Below are positions 41,819-51,075 of a stretch of 64,000 nucleotides of DNA, one piece after another. Positions within the stretch are counted from its first letter, which is position 1. Each line of letters opens with the position of its first letter. A program made the position numbers and the translations under genes. This DNA is from Amycolatopsis mediterranei (lineage in GTDB: Bacteria; Actinomycetota; Actinomycetes; Mycobacteriales; Pseudonocardiaceae), in the NCBI RefSeq assembly GCF_026017845.1, contig NZ_CP100416.1, forward strand, positions 4,061,515 through 4,125,514, in the 5' to 3' direction. The notes under the pieces were generated by a model, which ran no database searches, was not told the DNA's origin, and was given only the letters and a program-made list of their open reading frames with translations.

Positions 41819-43012
41819 TCACCGGGTGATGCCGGTGTGGCCCAGGGAATACCGGCCCGGCTGCGGCCAGACGCACAGGCCGTGCGGCTCGTTCCCGACG
41901 GGGATCTTCGCCAGCAGCGACCCATCCTTTGTGGACAGCACGTAGACCACCCGGTCGTAGCGGCCGGACAGCCAGAGCTGGGTGCCGTCGGCAGTCACGT
42001 TGCCCATGTCCGGGCTCCCGCCGCCCGGGATGTGCCAGGTCGTCACCGGCGCGCCGGTGTAGGCGTCGAGCACGCTGACGCTGCCCTCGTGGCGGTTGGT
42101 CACATACAGCTGCTTCGCGTCCCGTGACAGGTAGAGCCCGTGCGCGCCGCGGCCGGTCGGGATGAAGCGGAGCACCTTCGTCGCCGCGCCGTCGAGGACC
42201 CAGAGGCCGTTCGCGTCGGAGTCCGCGATGTAGTAGACCGAGCCGTCCGGCGCGAGCTTGATGTCCTGCGGGCCCATTTTCGTGTTGCGGTGCGGCATGT
42301 CGATCATCCGCAGCAGGTGGTGGGAGGCCACGTCGACGACCGCGGCGCGGCCGGCGAACTCGCACGTGAAGACCGCCGTGCGCCCGTCGGGGGAGAAGTC
42401 CGCGTGGTCGATGCCCGCGCACTCCGGCACCGGGGTTTCGTCGTGGACCTGCCAGGTGTGCGGGTCGTACCAGACCAGCTTGCGCAGCCGTTCGGCCACC
42501 GAGATCGCGTACTGCCCGTCCGGGGTGAAGTACATGTTGTACGGGTCCACCACCGGGAACGCCTTGCCGGGCAGCCCGGTCTTCGGGTCGAACGGCAGCA
42601 CGTGGTCGCCGCGGTCGTCGGTGGCGTAGAGCGTGCGCAGGTCCCACGAGGGCACCACGTGCTGCAGTTCCTTGCCCGCCGGGTACTTCGCGACGACGCG
42701 GAAGGTCGCCGGGTCGATGACCCAGACGTCGCCCGAGCCGCTGTGCGGCACGTAGACCAGGGGCTTGTCGCCGGCGACCGCGGGAGAGAGCATCCCGGCG
42801 CCCGCCGCCGCGTCGACGTCGTGCGGGTCCGGGACGCCGGGCATGCCGGGCAGCGGGTTCAGCGCCGGGACCGGCGGGGTGGGCAGGTGCGGCACGGACG
42901 TGCCCGGGCCGCCGGACATGCCCGGCATGCCGGACATGTCCGAACCGGTGCCGGACGAGCAGCCGGCGGCGAGGGCGAGACTGAGGACCACGGCGGTCAG
43001 CCGGACGCGCAT
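41819..43012 (-). CDS. YVTN-type beta-propeller lipoprotein
   Basis: The 397-residue protein has a lipoprotein signal (VVLSLALAAGCSSG; lipobox LAAGC, Cys18). A Met/Pro/Gly-rich linker (SGMPGMSGGPG) follows, then about seven blades with YVTN/SMP-30-like repeats such as DVWVIDPATFRVVAKYP, FSPDGRTAVFTCE, LYVTNRHEGSVSVLDAYTG and PVGNEPHGL. The Met- and His-containing segments (HRNTKMG) could bind copper but this is not certain. It ends 106 bases before the DUF1800 start. Confidence 0.87.
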   Translation of the reverse strand: MRVRLTAVVLSLALAAGCSSGTGSDMSGMPGMSGGPGTSVPHLPTPPVPALNPLPGMPGVPDPHDVDAAAGAGMLSPAVAGDKPLVYVPHSGSGDVWVIDPATFRVVAKYPAGKELQHVVPSWDLRTLYATDDRGDHVLPFDPKTGLPGKAFPVVDPYNMYFTPDGQYAISVAERLRKLVWYDPHTWQVHDETPVPECAGIDHADFSPDGRTAVFTCEFAGRAAVVDVASHHLLRMIDMPHRNTKMGPQDIKLAPDGSVYYIADSDANGLWVLDGAATKVLRFIPTGRGAHGLYLSRDAKQLYVTNRHEGSVSVLDAYTGAPVTTWHIPGGGSPDMGNVTADGTQLWLSGRYDRVVYVLSTKDGSLLAKIPVGNEPHGLCVWPQPGRYSLGHTGITR

Positions 43013-43016
43013 CCGC

Positions 43017-43787
43017 TTACGCCAGCAGGTCCGACGCGGTGACCGGGGTGAGGCCGCGGTCCGCCAGGGCGGTCAGGATGCCGGGGAGCGCGGCCACCGT
43101 GCCCGGGTGGCCGAGGTGCATGCTGATCACGCTGCCCGCGCGGGCCTTCGCCACCGCGGCGCGGATGGCGGCCGGCCCGGGGTCCTTCCAGTCCAGGGAG
43201 TCGATGTCGTAGGACAGCACCCGGGCGTAGCCCGCCTTGCCGGCTTCGGCGAGTTCCTCGGGGGTGGCGTGCTGGCCCTGGGACTGGCGGAAGAAGTTCC
43301 CCGGCGAGCCGGTCAGCTCGGCGAGTTTGTCCCGGCACCGCTGTATTTCCGCGTACATCGGCTCCGCCGCGTAACCCGAGAGCGCCGGGTGGCTCCAGGT
43401 GTGGTTGCCCAGCTCGTGCCCGCCGTCGCGGACCATCCGAGCGGCGTCCGGGTGCTCGGCGAGCCAGGTGCCCACCGCCAGCACGGTGATCCGGGCGCCG
43501 TGCTGGTGCACGAGGTCCAGCACCTGGCGGGTGACCTGCGGGTCGCCCGCGCCGTGGAACGTCAGCGCGACCTGCGGCCGCCCCGACGAGGAGCGGGCGA
43601 ATTCGGTGGCCGGCCCCTGCGGGTGCGGCGAGGGGGAGGGCGGAGGTGTGCTCGACGGCGGCGGCGCCGCCTGCGGTGGGGTGGAACCGGCCGGAGCCGG
43701 GGTTTGCCCGGGTGTCGAGCACGCCGCCAGCGCGGCGGCGCCCAGCGTCACCCCGAACAGGCGGCGCCGGGTCAGCGGGTCGTGCAC
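43017..43787 (-). CDS. Polysaccharide deacetylase-like lipoprotein with altered NodB motifs
   Basis: The 256-residue precursor combines an RRRLFG twin-arginine pattern with a lipobox (ALAACS) and a Pro/Ser-rich linker. The NodB domain has motif 2 (NHTWSH), motif 4 (DSLDW) and motif 5 (MHLGHPG). Motif 1, normally TFDDG, reads TFHGAG, and motif 3, normally RxPxG, reads RQSQG. The catalytic-base Asp is therefore replaced by His. It may have changed chemistry or bind glycans only. GTG 43787 follows GGAGG. Confidence 0.82.
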   Translation of the reverse strand: MHDPLTRRRLFGVTLGAAALAACSTPGQTPAPAGSTPPQAAPPPSSTPPPSPSPHPQGPATEFARSSSGRPQVALTFHGAGDPQVTRQVLDLVHQHGARITVLAVGTWLAEHPDAARMVRDGGHELGNHTWSHPALSGYAAEPMYAEIQRCRDKLAELTGSPGNFFRQSQGQHATPEELAEAGKAGYARVLSYDIDSLDWKDPGPAAIRAAVAKARAGSVISMHLGHPGTVAALPGILTALADRGLTPVTASDLLA

Positions 43788-44010
43788 AAAACCTCCAATA
43801 CGACGGACGGCGCCGACCTTGGCGCAAACCCGCTGTGAAAACGCTGAGAGACTTCCGGCGCCCGTCGGCCGGCGTTGCCTGTTCGCCGGCGCGCCGTCCG
43901 GAGGGAGGCCTGCGTGTGTCGTCGGCGGCGGTCCGGGGCCCCGGAGGCTAGGCTGGCGGCCCGCCGAACAACGGCCGGTCAGCGGCCGTTCCCGAGGAGT
44001 CACCGCCGTC

Positions 44011-44727
44011 ATGCCAGCCGATCGGGCCGAGGCCCGCACCCGTCATGCTCGCCACCAGCGCCGCGGTGAGGCCCGCCTGCCGGCCGCCGTCGCGACCGTC
44101 GTGGCCATCGCGCTCTACGTGGCCCTGCCCGAACAACTGCTCGTCGGGCCCCGGTTCGTGGTGCCGGCGCTGGAGATCGTGCTGCTGGTGCCGCTGATCG
44201 CGATCAACCCGCGGCGCGTCACCCGGCAGACCCGGTTTTCCCGGGTCGTGTCCCTGGCGCTCGTCGTGGTCATCGGCGCCACCAACCTGGGGGCGCTCGG
44301 GCTGCTGATCCACGACCTGGTCGCCGGCGCGGCCGGCAGCGGCCAGGCCCTGCTGCTGGGTGCGCTGCAGGTGTGGCTGACGAACGTGATCGCGTTCGGC
44401 CTGGCCTACTGGGAGCTGGACCGCGGCGGCCCGGTCAAGCGCACCCAGGCCGGCCGCGCCGACCTCCCCCTGGCCGACTTCCGGTTCTCCCAGGACGAGA
44501 ACGACGACGCCGTCGAGGAGGTCGCCGCGGGCTCCAGCGTCAAGTCCGACTGGGTGCCGACCCTGCTGGACTACCTGTACGTGTCGGTGACCAATTCGAC
44601 GGCGTTCAGCCCCACCGACACCATGCCGCTGTCCTCGCGGGCGAAGGTGCTGATGGCGGTGCAGAGCGTCGCGGCGCTGCTGACGTCGCTGCTGGTCATC
44701 GCGCGCGCGGTCAGCGTGCTCAAGTAA
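44011..44727 (+). CDS. DUF1345-like integral membrane protein
   Basis: The 238-residue protein has hydrophobic segments near residues 22-37, 42-60, 77-100, 110-130 and 210-235. The C-terminal signature DYLYVSVTNSTAFSPTDTMP followed by RAKVLMAVQSVAALLTSLLV is characteristic of DUF1345 proteins, whose function is unknown. It starts at ATG 44011 with GAGGAG upstream and diverges from the deacetylase gene. Confidence 0.85.
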   Translation: MPADRAEARTRHARHQRRGEARLPAAVATVVAIALYVALPEQLLVGPRFVVPALEIVLLVPLIAINPRRVTRQTRFSRVVSLALVVVIGATNLGALGLLIHDLVAGAAGSGQALLLGALQVWLTNVIAFGLAYWELDRGGPVKRTQAGRADLPLADFRFSQDENDDAVEEVAAGSSVKSDWVPTLLDYLYVSVTNSTAFSPTDTMPLSSRAKVLMAVQSVAALLTSLLVIARAVSVLK

Positions 44728-45043
44728 CGTCCGGTTGCGGCGGAGAATGTCGTTGAATGCATCGGCCCGAATGAAGACAAACGAAAGTCGGGACGCGGCT
44801 TGTGCCGGATTGGCATATTCTCGCCATATTGTCGCTCTGTCGGAAAATGGTCAACGGTTCCCTCGGTGCTATATGCACAGAGAAGTTGGTCTTGTAAATC
44901 ATCGCATCGAGTGAATTTGCGGCGTGGCCCGTGGAGTGAGTGGTCGTACAGCGCGTATCGTTCGTGGTTCGCGCTGTTGATGCGGCTTGTTCCGGGAGCC
45001 GGCGGCGATCAGCTGAAGAACTAACGGAAGGCGAGCCAGGGGC
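44728..45043. other. AT-richer intergenic region before a STAS-HATPase gene
   Basis: No gene can be supported in these 316 bases. The stretch 44800-44920 is clearly AT-richer than its surroundings and should hold the promoter of the gene at 45044. It contains a near-direct repeat, GGCATATTCTC followed by GCCATATTGTC (44810-44831). A specific sigma-factor consensus was not recognised. Confidence 0.3.
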
Positions 45044-45793
45044 GTGGACTCGCACAGCCTGCTCGACTGCGATATCTCCGGGGTGCAGGGCGCGACGGTC
45101 GTACGTCCCGTGGGCGTGCTGAACATCCACACCTACCCGGTGTTGCGTGACTGCCTGCTGAAGTGCGCGGCCGACCAGCCGCGGGCGGTGATCGTCGACC
45201 TCGGCCGGCTCGAGATCACGCACGATTTCCTGATCAGTGTGTTCGTGTCGGTGTGGATGCGGGTTTCGCAGTGGTCGACGGTGCCGCTGATGCTGGTTCC
45301 CGCTCCGGTGCACGCGGCGATGTTCGCGGGCAGCCCGACGCGTCGTTTCATCACCGTTCACGCGGGTGTCGACGCCGCGCTGGGGCTGGCGGACGAGCCG
45401 CCGCCGCGACACCGGACCGAGCTGTGGTTGCCGCCGTCGGAGCGCAGTGTCCTGGCGTCCGCGCGGTTCGTCGCCGACACCTGTCACAACTGGGGGATCG
45501 AAGCTCTGACGGCAGACGCGGTCGTGGTGGCGAACGAACTGGTGGCGAACGCCGCGCGGCACACCACCTCGCCCGCGACGCTGCGTTTGGAGCTGTGGCG
45601 GGGCAGGCTCACGGTCGCGGTCGCCGACGACGATCCACGGCCGGTGCTGTTGCCGCGGCCGGACCGCACCTCGGCGGATTCAGGGAGTGGTCTGCTGCGC
45701 GTCACCCGGCTGGCTCGGGCGGCAGGTTGTTCGCGAAGGCACTCGAGCGGCAAGGTCGTGTGGGCGGTGCTGCGCATGCCGGAGGCATGGTGA
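45044..45793 (+). CDS. STAS-HATPase fusion (anti-sigma antagonist/kinase type)
   Basis: The 249-residue protein has an N-terminal STAS domain (GVLNIHTYPVLRDCLLKCAA, AVIVDLGRLEITHDFLISVF) and a C-terminal HATPase_c_2 domain (VVVANELVANAARHTTSPATLRL, VAVADDDPRPVLLP, GSGLLRVTRLA, SSGKVVWAVL). The serine or threonine that is phosphorylated in SpoIIAA-type proteins is not obvious; THD occupies the place. Such fusions join the antagonist and kinase roles of partner-switch systems. It converges on a paralogue at 45864. Confidence 0.85.
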   Translation: MDSHSLLDCDISGVQGATVVRPVGVLNIHTYPVLRDCLLKCAADQPRAVIVDLGRLEITHDFLISVFVSVWMRVSQWSTVPLMLVPAPVHAAMFAGSPTRRFITVHAGVDAALGLADEPPPRHRTELWLPPSERSVLASARFVADTCHNWGIEALTADAVVVANELVANAARHTTSPATLRLELWRGRLTVAVADDDPRPVLLPRPDRTSADSGSGLLRVTRLARAAGCSRRHSSGKVVWAVLRMPEAW

Positions 45794-45863
45794 CCGGGAA
45801 TGGCTGTCCCGAGAAAGGCTCGACGCCCGGATGCCTGAATCGCGCGTGCCGGGTGCTGCGGTT

Positions 45864-46616
45864 TCAGGTGTGGTGGTCGGAGGTGAGGGTCGCCCAGACG
45901 ACCTTGCCGCCGGACCAGCGGCGGCTGCTGCCCCAAGCCTGCGCGGTCTGGGCGATGATGCGCAGGCCGAGCCCGGGATCGCGCAGGTCGGTGCGCTCGA
46001 GGAGCGTCGCGGGCCGGGGACTGTCGTCGGCGACCGAGATCGTGAGCAGGTCCCGGCGGAGGTCGAGGCGCACCTCGGGTGCGGACGTGGTGTGCTGAAG
46101 CGCGTTGCCGACGAGCTCTCCGACGATCAGGGTGCCGTCGTAGACCAGCTTCGGCACGTCCCAGCTCGCCATGATCTCCCGGAGGAACGCCCGGGCGAGT
46201 TTCGTCGCGTTGTCCGTGCGGGGGAACCCCCGCAGGGCCCACCGGCGGATCGGGATCGTCTGCTGTCGTTCGGCGGCCTCCACGTCGGTGTGCACGGCGA
46301 CGAACCGGTCGATGCCGGAGCGGTGGAAGGTGTCCAGGTGGTCCGGCCGGCGGGTGATGAGGGAGAAGGGAATGCCGGGCCAGTTGCCGATCCGGCGGGC
46401 GACCAGGGGAAACACGGCGGCCGGGGAAAGCTCGCTGATGCGGAGGCCGTCCACGTCGGCGATCAACCCGGGTGGTCCGTCGGCGGCGACCTTCAGCAGG
46501 CCGTCGCGCAGGAACCCGTAGCCGGAGAGGTCGAGTTCCCCGGTGACGGTGACCAGGGTGCTGGCCAGCCGGGCCGAGGGCTCCAGCGTGACACTTCGGT
46601 CACGGGGTCCGGTCAC
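45864..46616 (-). CDS. STAS-HATPase fusion, paralogue of the previous gene
   Basis: The 250-residue protein repeats the same architecture: STAS (TVTGELDLSGYGFLRDGLLK, LIADVDGLRISELSPAAVF) and HATPase_c_2 (LIVGELVGNALQHTTSAPEV, SVADDSPRPATLL, LGLRIIAQTA, SGGKVVWATL). It starts at GTG 46616. The two fusions point at each other, 70 bases apart, and probably come from an inverted duplication. The neighbouring CheB/CheR-PAS remnants suggest a larger signalling locus. Confidence 0.85.
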   Translation of the reverse strand: MTGPRDRSVTLEPSARLASTLVTVTGELDLSGYGFLRDGLLKVAADGPPGLIADVDGLRISELSPAAVFPLVARRIGNWPGIPFSLITRRPDHLDTFHRSGIDRFVAVHTDVEAAERQQTIPIRRWALRGFPRTDNATKLARAFLREIMASWDVPKLVYDGTLIVGELVGNALQHTTSAPEVRLDLRRDLLTISVADDSPRPATLLERTDLRDPGLGLRIIAQTAQAWGSSRRWSGGKVVWATLTSDHHT

Positions 46617-46666
46617 GGTCCCCTGCCGACAGCGCCGGATCGAGGTCGGGCGTCCATCGCCTCAAG

Positions 46667-48552
46667 CTACTCCCCGCCGAGTCCCCGCGATACCGGCTGG
46701 GCGGTGGCCGGAGTCTCCTCCATCAGCAGCAGGGCGCCCTGGCTCTGGCCGCCGGTGGACCGCAGTGCGCTGCACAGCAGCCGGACGACCGCGGGCCGGC
46801 CCCGGCGGTTGATCGCCTTCAGCGTCAGTTCGGTTTGGAAGCCGGCGTCGGCCAGTGCGTCGCGAACGGCCGGCCGAAGCTCGGTCAACGGCAGCCCGAT
46901 GTCGAGGTTGAGCAGGTGCGTGCCCTCCGCCTCCTCGCGGCGGACGCCCCAGAGATCTTCGGCGCCGCGGTTCCAGGCCTTGATCCGCATTTCGGTGTCG
47001 ATCACGACGATCCCGGCTTGGATCGAGGTCAGCACGGATTCCAGGAAGTCGTTCAGCTCGTCCAGTTCGATGCTGCGGTCACGGAGGGCTCGTTGATGGT
47101 CTGCAGCTCGTCGTTGGTCGACTGCAGCTCTTCGTTCATGGTTTCGAGCTCTTCGTTGGTGGACTGGAGCTCTTCGTTGGTCGTCTCCAGTTCCTCCACA
47201 GTGGACTGGAGCTCCTCGTTCGTGGTCTCGAGTTCTTCGTTCGTGGACTGGAGTTCCTCGTAGGCGGATTCGAGCCGGCGGTTGGTGTGTTCCAGTTCCA
47301 GCAGCAGCAGGTGCGCCCAGCTGACGTCGTGGAACACCACCGAGACGCCGAGCAGGCTGTTGTCCCGGCCCACCAGCGGGTTCACGTGCACTTCGTACCA
47401 GACCGTGTCGCTCCCGCGCCGCCACTCGACGTCCTTCACCCGCAGCGACCGCCGTTCCAGCCGAGCTTGCTCCACGTAGGGGCGCAGGCCGACCGGCCGG
47501 TAGGACATGTCGAGGTTCCACAGCTTGCGCCCGATGTCGCGGTCGTTGAGCCCGAACGAGAGCTCCGCCTGCCGGTTGATCAGGGCGACCACCTCGTCGG
47601 CGGTCACCACCAGCTGGGCCACCGGGCTTGCGGAGAAGGCGTGTTCCCGCAGCTCGTCCAGACCCGACACGTCGATCGGCTTCCGTCCGGGAGGACCGGG
47701 GGAGGCGAAATGGCTGTAGCCCGCCGAGCTGCCGGCGACTTTGCGGAAGACGCGCCGCTTGAGGTCGAGCGGCTCGAAGATGCGGGAGTGGCTGAGCAGC
47801 ATCTCGGCCTTGCCCAGGAACATCAACCCGCGCGGCGCCAGCGCGAAGTGGAACCGCTCGAGGATCTTGGTCTGCGTCTCGGCGTTGAAGTACATCAGCG
47901 TGTTGCGGCACACGAGCAGGTCGATCCGCGAGATCGGGGCGTCCTGGACGAGGTCGTTGCGGCCGAAGATCACCGACCGGCGCAGGTCCTTGCGGAAGCT
48001 GTACCGGTTGCCCTGCAGTTCGAAGTACTGCTCCAGTTTGTCCTCGGGCAGCCCTTCGACCTCGGCCGCGGTGTAGGCCGCGTGCCGGGCCTGGGTGAGG
48101 GCTTCCTCGTCGACGTCGGTGGCGTAGATCTTGACGCGCTGCCGGAACGCGTCGACGCCGATCGCGTCGGCGAACGCGATGGCGAGGCTGTAGGCCTCCT
48201 GGCCGGCGGCGCAGCCGGCGCTCCACACGCGGATCGGCTCCGTCGGGCCGCGCTCGGCGAGCAGCGCCGGGATCGCGTGGCTGCGGAGGTATTCCCAGGC
48301 CTCCGGGTCGCGGAAGAACCCGGTGACGTTGATCAGGATGGTGTTGAACAGCGCGACGAACTCGTCGGCGTTGACCTGGAGCTGGTCGATGTACTCGGCG
48401 TAGCTCCCGGCCCCGGCCTGGGTCATCCGGCGCTGCACCCGCCGTCGCAGGCTGCTGCGCTTGTAGCCGGTGAAGTCGAAGCCTCGCGACTCTTTGAGGT
48501 ACACGAGAACCGACTCGAACTCACCGTCGTCTTCCGGCTGGGGCTCCGTCAC
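46667..48552 (-). pseudogene. CheR-PAS methyltransferase/sensor gene interrupted by a frameshift
   Basis: Frame one gives a CheR methyltransferase (FFRDPEAWEYL, VWSAGCAAGQEAYSLAI, ATDVDEEALTQAR, LLVCRNTLMYF), a PAS domain and a long coiled coil of ELQSTNEELET repeats. It stops at 47053 soon after ELQTINEP. The next frame goes on directly with RDRSIELDELNDFLESVL, a second PAS domain and the gene end at 46667. The shift lies near 47084-47091, where one G of an expected GAGGCCCTC is missing. The start is GTG 48552. If this base is a sequence error, the gene codes for an intact 628-residue CheR-PAS protein. Confidence 0.8.
47095..47285 (-). repeat. Short DNA repeats coding for the CheR-PAS coiled coil
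   Basis: The segment repeats units of 21-42 bases such as GAGCTCTTCGTTGGT and its variants, coding for alternating EELQSTN and EELETTN blocks. This heptad-like helix links the two PAS parts. The single-base lesion in the gene lies at the edge of this repeat, where slippage is likely. Confidence 0.7.
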
Positions 48553-48562
48553 GCTCCGCACG

Positions 48563-48838
48563 CTACCCGCCGAACTCGTGGTGGGATCGGCCGCGCCGCG
48601 CGAGCACGGCCCGGACGACCTCGCCCCCGGTCCAGGACCGGCTGCACCCCCGGACCCGGGAAGTCCCGGCGACGGTGAAGGCACCGCCCCGCAGCTCGAG
48701 CCGAAGCCGCGGGCGCGATGTCGTGTGCACGATCGTGTTCTCGACCAGCTCGGTGGCGATCCTCGGTGTGTTCCGGCACGCCCACTGCGACTCGGGCCGG
48801 TACTGCGGTACCGGCCGTAGGTCGCCTTCGGCGTTCAC
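48563..48838 (-). pseudogene. HATPase_c_2 (RsbW-like) gene with internal deletion
   Basis: The 91-residue frame starts at GTG 48838, overlapping the CheB stop. It has the N box (RIATELVENTIVHTTSRPRL) and the end of the domain (RSWTGGEVVRAVL) but jumps from RGGAFTVAG to TSRVRGCSRSW. The DDSPRP and GLGLRI boxes present in the paralogues at 45044 and 45864 are missing, so ATP binding is unlikely. It may be a pseudogene or, less likely, a minimal binding module. Confidence 0.6.
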
Positions 48839-49586
48839 GAGTGTGCCTCGGTCTCGGGGGAGAGGGACAGCAGGAACCGGCGCAGCGTTTCGGCGGCGGT
48901 CGCGCATTCCCGGTCGGTGCTGACGTAGCGGCCGGTGAGACCCGGACACCGTCACGGGCGATCCGGTCCTCCAACAGCAGAGCCGGCGAGGGCGGCTCGA
49001 CCGGCCGGGTGCTCGCCGCCGTGCGGACCACGTGGTCGAGCACCTTGCCGAGCACGTCGGCCGGGTACACGTGCTCCGTGCTCACGCAGGCGAGGGCACT
49101 TTCCGGCATCCCCGGGTAAAGGGCGTCCGCCGGGTCCTGCACCATCGCGAGACCACCGCGTTCCACAACCGCGCCCAGACCGGCGGCGCCGTCGTGAAGA
49201 GCACCCGAAAGAATGACGCCGATCGCCCGTGGCCCGGCGGCGACCGCCGCGGACCGGAAGGTGGCGTTGATCGCGGGGCGGTGCCCGTTCTCGGTGGGGC
49301 CGTGGCTGAGCATGAGCGCGCCGCCGTCGATGAGCAGGTGGTGATCGGGCGGCGCCACGTGGATCACGCCCCTGGTTAGCGGCGCGGCGTGGGTCGCCTG
49401 GACCGCCCGCAACGGCCCGGCGCGGGTGAGGATCTGGGGGAGCGCGGTCGTCGCGCCGGGAGAGAGGTGCATGACCACCAGGACGGCGGCGGGAAATTCG
49501 TCGGACAGCGACCGCACGGTCTGGCACAGCGCCTCGACACCGCCTGCGGAGGCGCCGATCACCACGACATCGCGTTCGAAGGCCAC
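48835..49586 (-). pseudogene. CheB-type methylesterase gene, frameshifted near its 3' end
   Basis: From GTG 49586 (8 bases after GGAGG) the frame gives a CheB catalytic domain: VIGASAGGVEAL (Ser), VVMHLSPG (His), PINATFRSAA-like substrate region and ILSGALHDGAAGLG (Asp). The catalytic domain is complete and no receiver domain is present, as in CheB of non-flagellar CheB-CheR modules. Near 48940 the natural C terminus continues in another frame (STDRECATAAETLRRFLLSL...ETEAHS, stop 48835), which overlaps the next start as GTGA. Without a correction the product runs on into unrelated sequence. It may still be active, or the shift may be a sequence error. Confidence 0.7.
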
Positions 49587-49714
49587 GGCGGTCACCTCCT
49601 CACCCCGCCCACGGTAGCCGCCTCGGCGCCTGCGAGTAACCACCGACGGTCGGGCGCTACTGAGGTGAGGCCAGGACGGCCGGAATTTCACGGCGTCGGC
49701 GGGTGTGGCCGGCT

Positions 49715-50920
49715 CTACCGGTCGCGTTCGGCCCGCAATCGCCGGTATTCCGCGGCCCTGGTGCGGTAGTCCTCGTGTTCCTGCGCGTGGTCGGGGGGAA
49801 GGTGCGGTGCGTCCGGGGACGTCGTGGCGAAGAACCGCGTGAGCGCGGTGTTCGAACTCCCGGCCAGTTGCCCGGAGCGCGGGAACATCGCTGCTTCGTA
49901 GCGTGCGACAGCGTCGTCGAGGCTGTCCTCCTTCGCGATGGCGTGCGCGAGTTCCGCGCCGTCGAGCAGTGCGAGGTTCGTGCCGTGACCGCCGAAGGGG
50001 GCCATCAGGTGGGCCGCGTCGCCGATCAGGGTGAGACCGGGGACGTGGTCCCAGGTCAGTGGTGCGGGCAGGGCCCAGAAGCTGCGCTGCACGTAGTCGC
50101 CGTCGTTTTCGGTGAGCAGCGGGCGCATGATCGCGGACCACTCGCCGAACTCCTTCAGCAGGTGGGACCGGACCGCCTCGCGGTCGGTGACGTCGACCCC
50201 GGCGGCGACGTGCCAGTCGAGTTCGGCGCGGAAGGCCACGTAGCCGCGGACCACGCCGTTGCTGTTGCGCTGGACGATCACCGCGCGGCCGGCGCCGTCG
50301 GTGGAGAACATGTGGCCCTCGCCCACGATCGCGGCGACTTCGGGGTGTCTGGTGTCCACGTCGTCGAACCGGGCGTCGAAGAACTGGACGCCGAGGTACT
50401 GCGGCACCGCGTCGGTGAGCACCCGGCGAACCGCCGACCACGCGCCGTCGGCTCCGATGACGAGGTCGGCCTCCGCGTGGGCGCCGTTGGCGAACTCCAG
50501 CCGGTGCACCGCACCGCCCACCGGCGTCGCGGCGAGGAGTTTGTGGCCCCAGCGGACGGTGCCGGGCTCCAGGTGCTCGTAGAGCATGGTTCGCAGCAGG
50601 CCCCGGTCGATTTCGGGTGCTGCCTCGTCGCCCTCGGCGGGAACGAACTCGTTCAGGACCGTGCCGTGGTGGTCCCGGCGGCTCTTGGCCTGGCCCTCGA
50701 CCCGGGCCAACGTCCGGAAGGCGGCCATCAGCCCGGCGTCCTCCAAGGCGATCTGGCCGCTGTCGGCGTGCAGGTCGAGCGTTCCTCCCGGGTCACGGGC
50801 GTCCACGGCGGCGTCCGCGTCGTACACGACGGGCTGGAAGCCGTGCCCCTGCAGGACTCGGGCGCACATCAAGCCGGCGGGGCCGCCGCCGATGACGGCG
50901 ATGCGGGGTGGGGCCGTCAT
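49715..50920 (-). CDS. FAD-dependent monooxygenase (TetX/PHBH-like)
   Basis: The 401-residue flavoprotein has the FAD loop IAVIGGGPAGLMCARVL, the LVIGADGAWSAVRRVL (DG) motif and LIGDAAHLMAPFGGHGTNLA (GD motif), the three marks of class A flavin monooxygenases; the pattern is closest to the TetX-like group that acts on drugs and polycyclic substrates. The ATG at 50920 follows AGAGGTT. It diverges from the TetR gene at 51076 across a 22-bp palindrome and is its likely target. Confidence 0.92.
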   Translation of the reverse strand: MTAPPRIAVIGGGPAGLMCARVLQGHGFQPVVYDADAAVDARDPGGTLDLHADSGQIALEDAGLMAAFRTLARVEGQAKSRRDHHGTVLNEFVPAEGDEAAPEIDRGLLRTMLYEHLEPGTVRWGHKLLAATPVGGAVHRLEFANGAHAEADLVIGADGAWSAVRRVLTDAVPQYLGVQFFDARFDDVDTRHPEVAAIVGEGHMFSTDGAGRAVIVQRNSNGVVRGYVAFRAELDWHVAAGVDVTDREAVRSHLLKEFGEWSAIMRPLLTENDGDYVQRSFWALPAPLTWDHVPGLTLIGDAAHLMAPFGGHGTNLALLDGAELAHAIAKEDSLDDAVARYEAAMFPRSGQLAGSSNTALTRFFATTSPDAPHLPPDHAQEHEDYRTRAAEYRRLRAERDR

Positions 50921-51011
50921 GGGTGAACCTCTTTCACGGGTGGTGCGGCGACGGTTCGTCGTAGCGGCTCGCTGCAGGCCGGACAGCCTGACCTCCACCA
51001 CCCTAGGTGCT

Positions 51012-51033
51012 ACCGTTCGAAAAGTCGAACGGT
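51012..51033. promoter_or_regulatory. TetR operator between monooxygenase and tetR genes
   Basis: ACCGTTCGA (51012-51020) and TCGAACGGT (51025-51033) are perfect inverted arms around AAAG. The site lies about 90 bases from the monooxygenase start and 43 bases from the regulator start, in the only intergenic space shared by the two. The TetR protein at 51076 is the likely binder. Confidence 0.75.
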
Positions 51034-51075
51034 TCTACATTTAGATCCGTTCAACGCATGCGCTAAGGTGGAGAC

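Noticed and set aside
46667..48552. Programmed ribosomal frameshift in the CheR-PAS gene
   Set aside because: No slippery heptamer or downstream structure was recognised, and neighbouring genes are also damaged, so mutation or sequence error is simpler.
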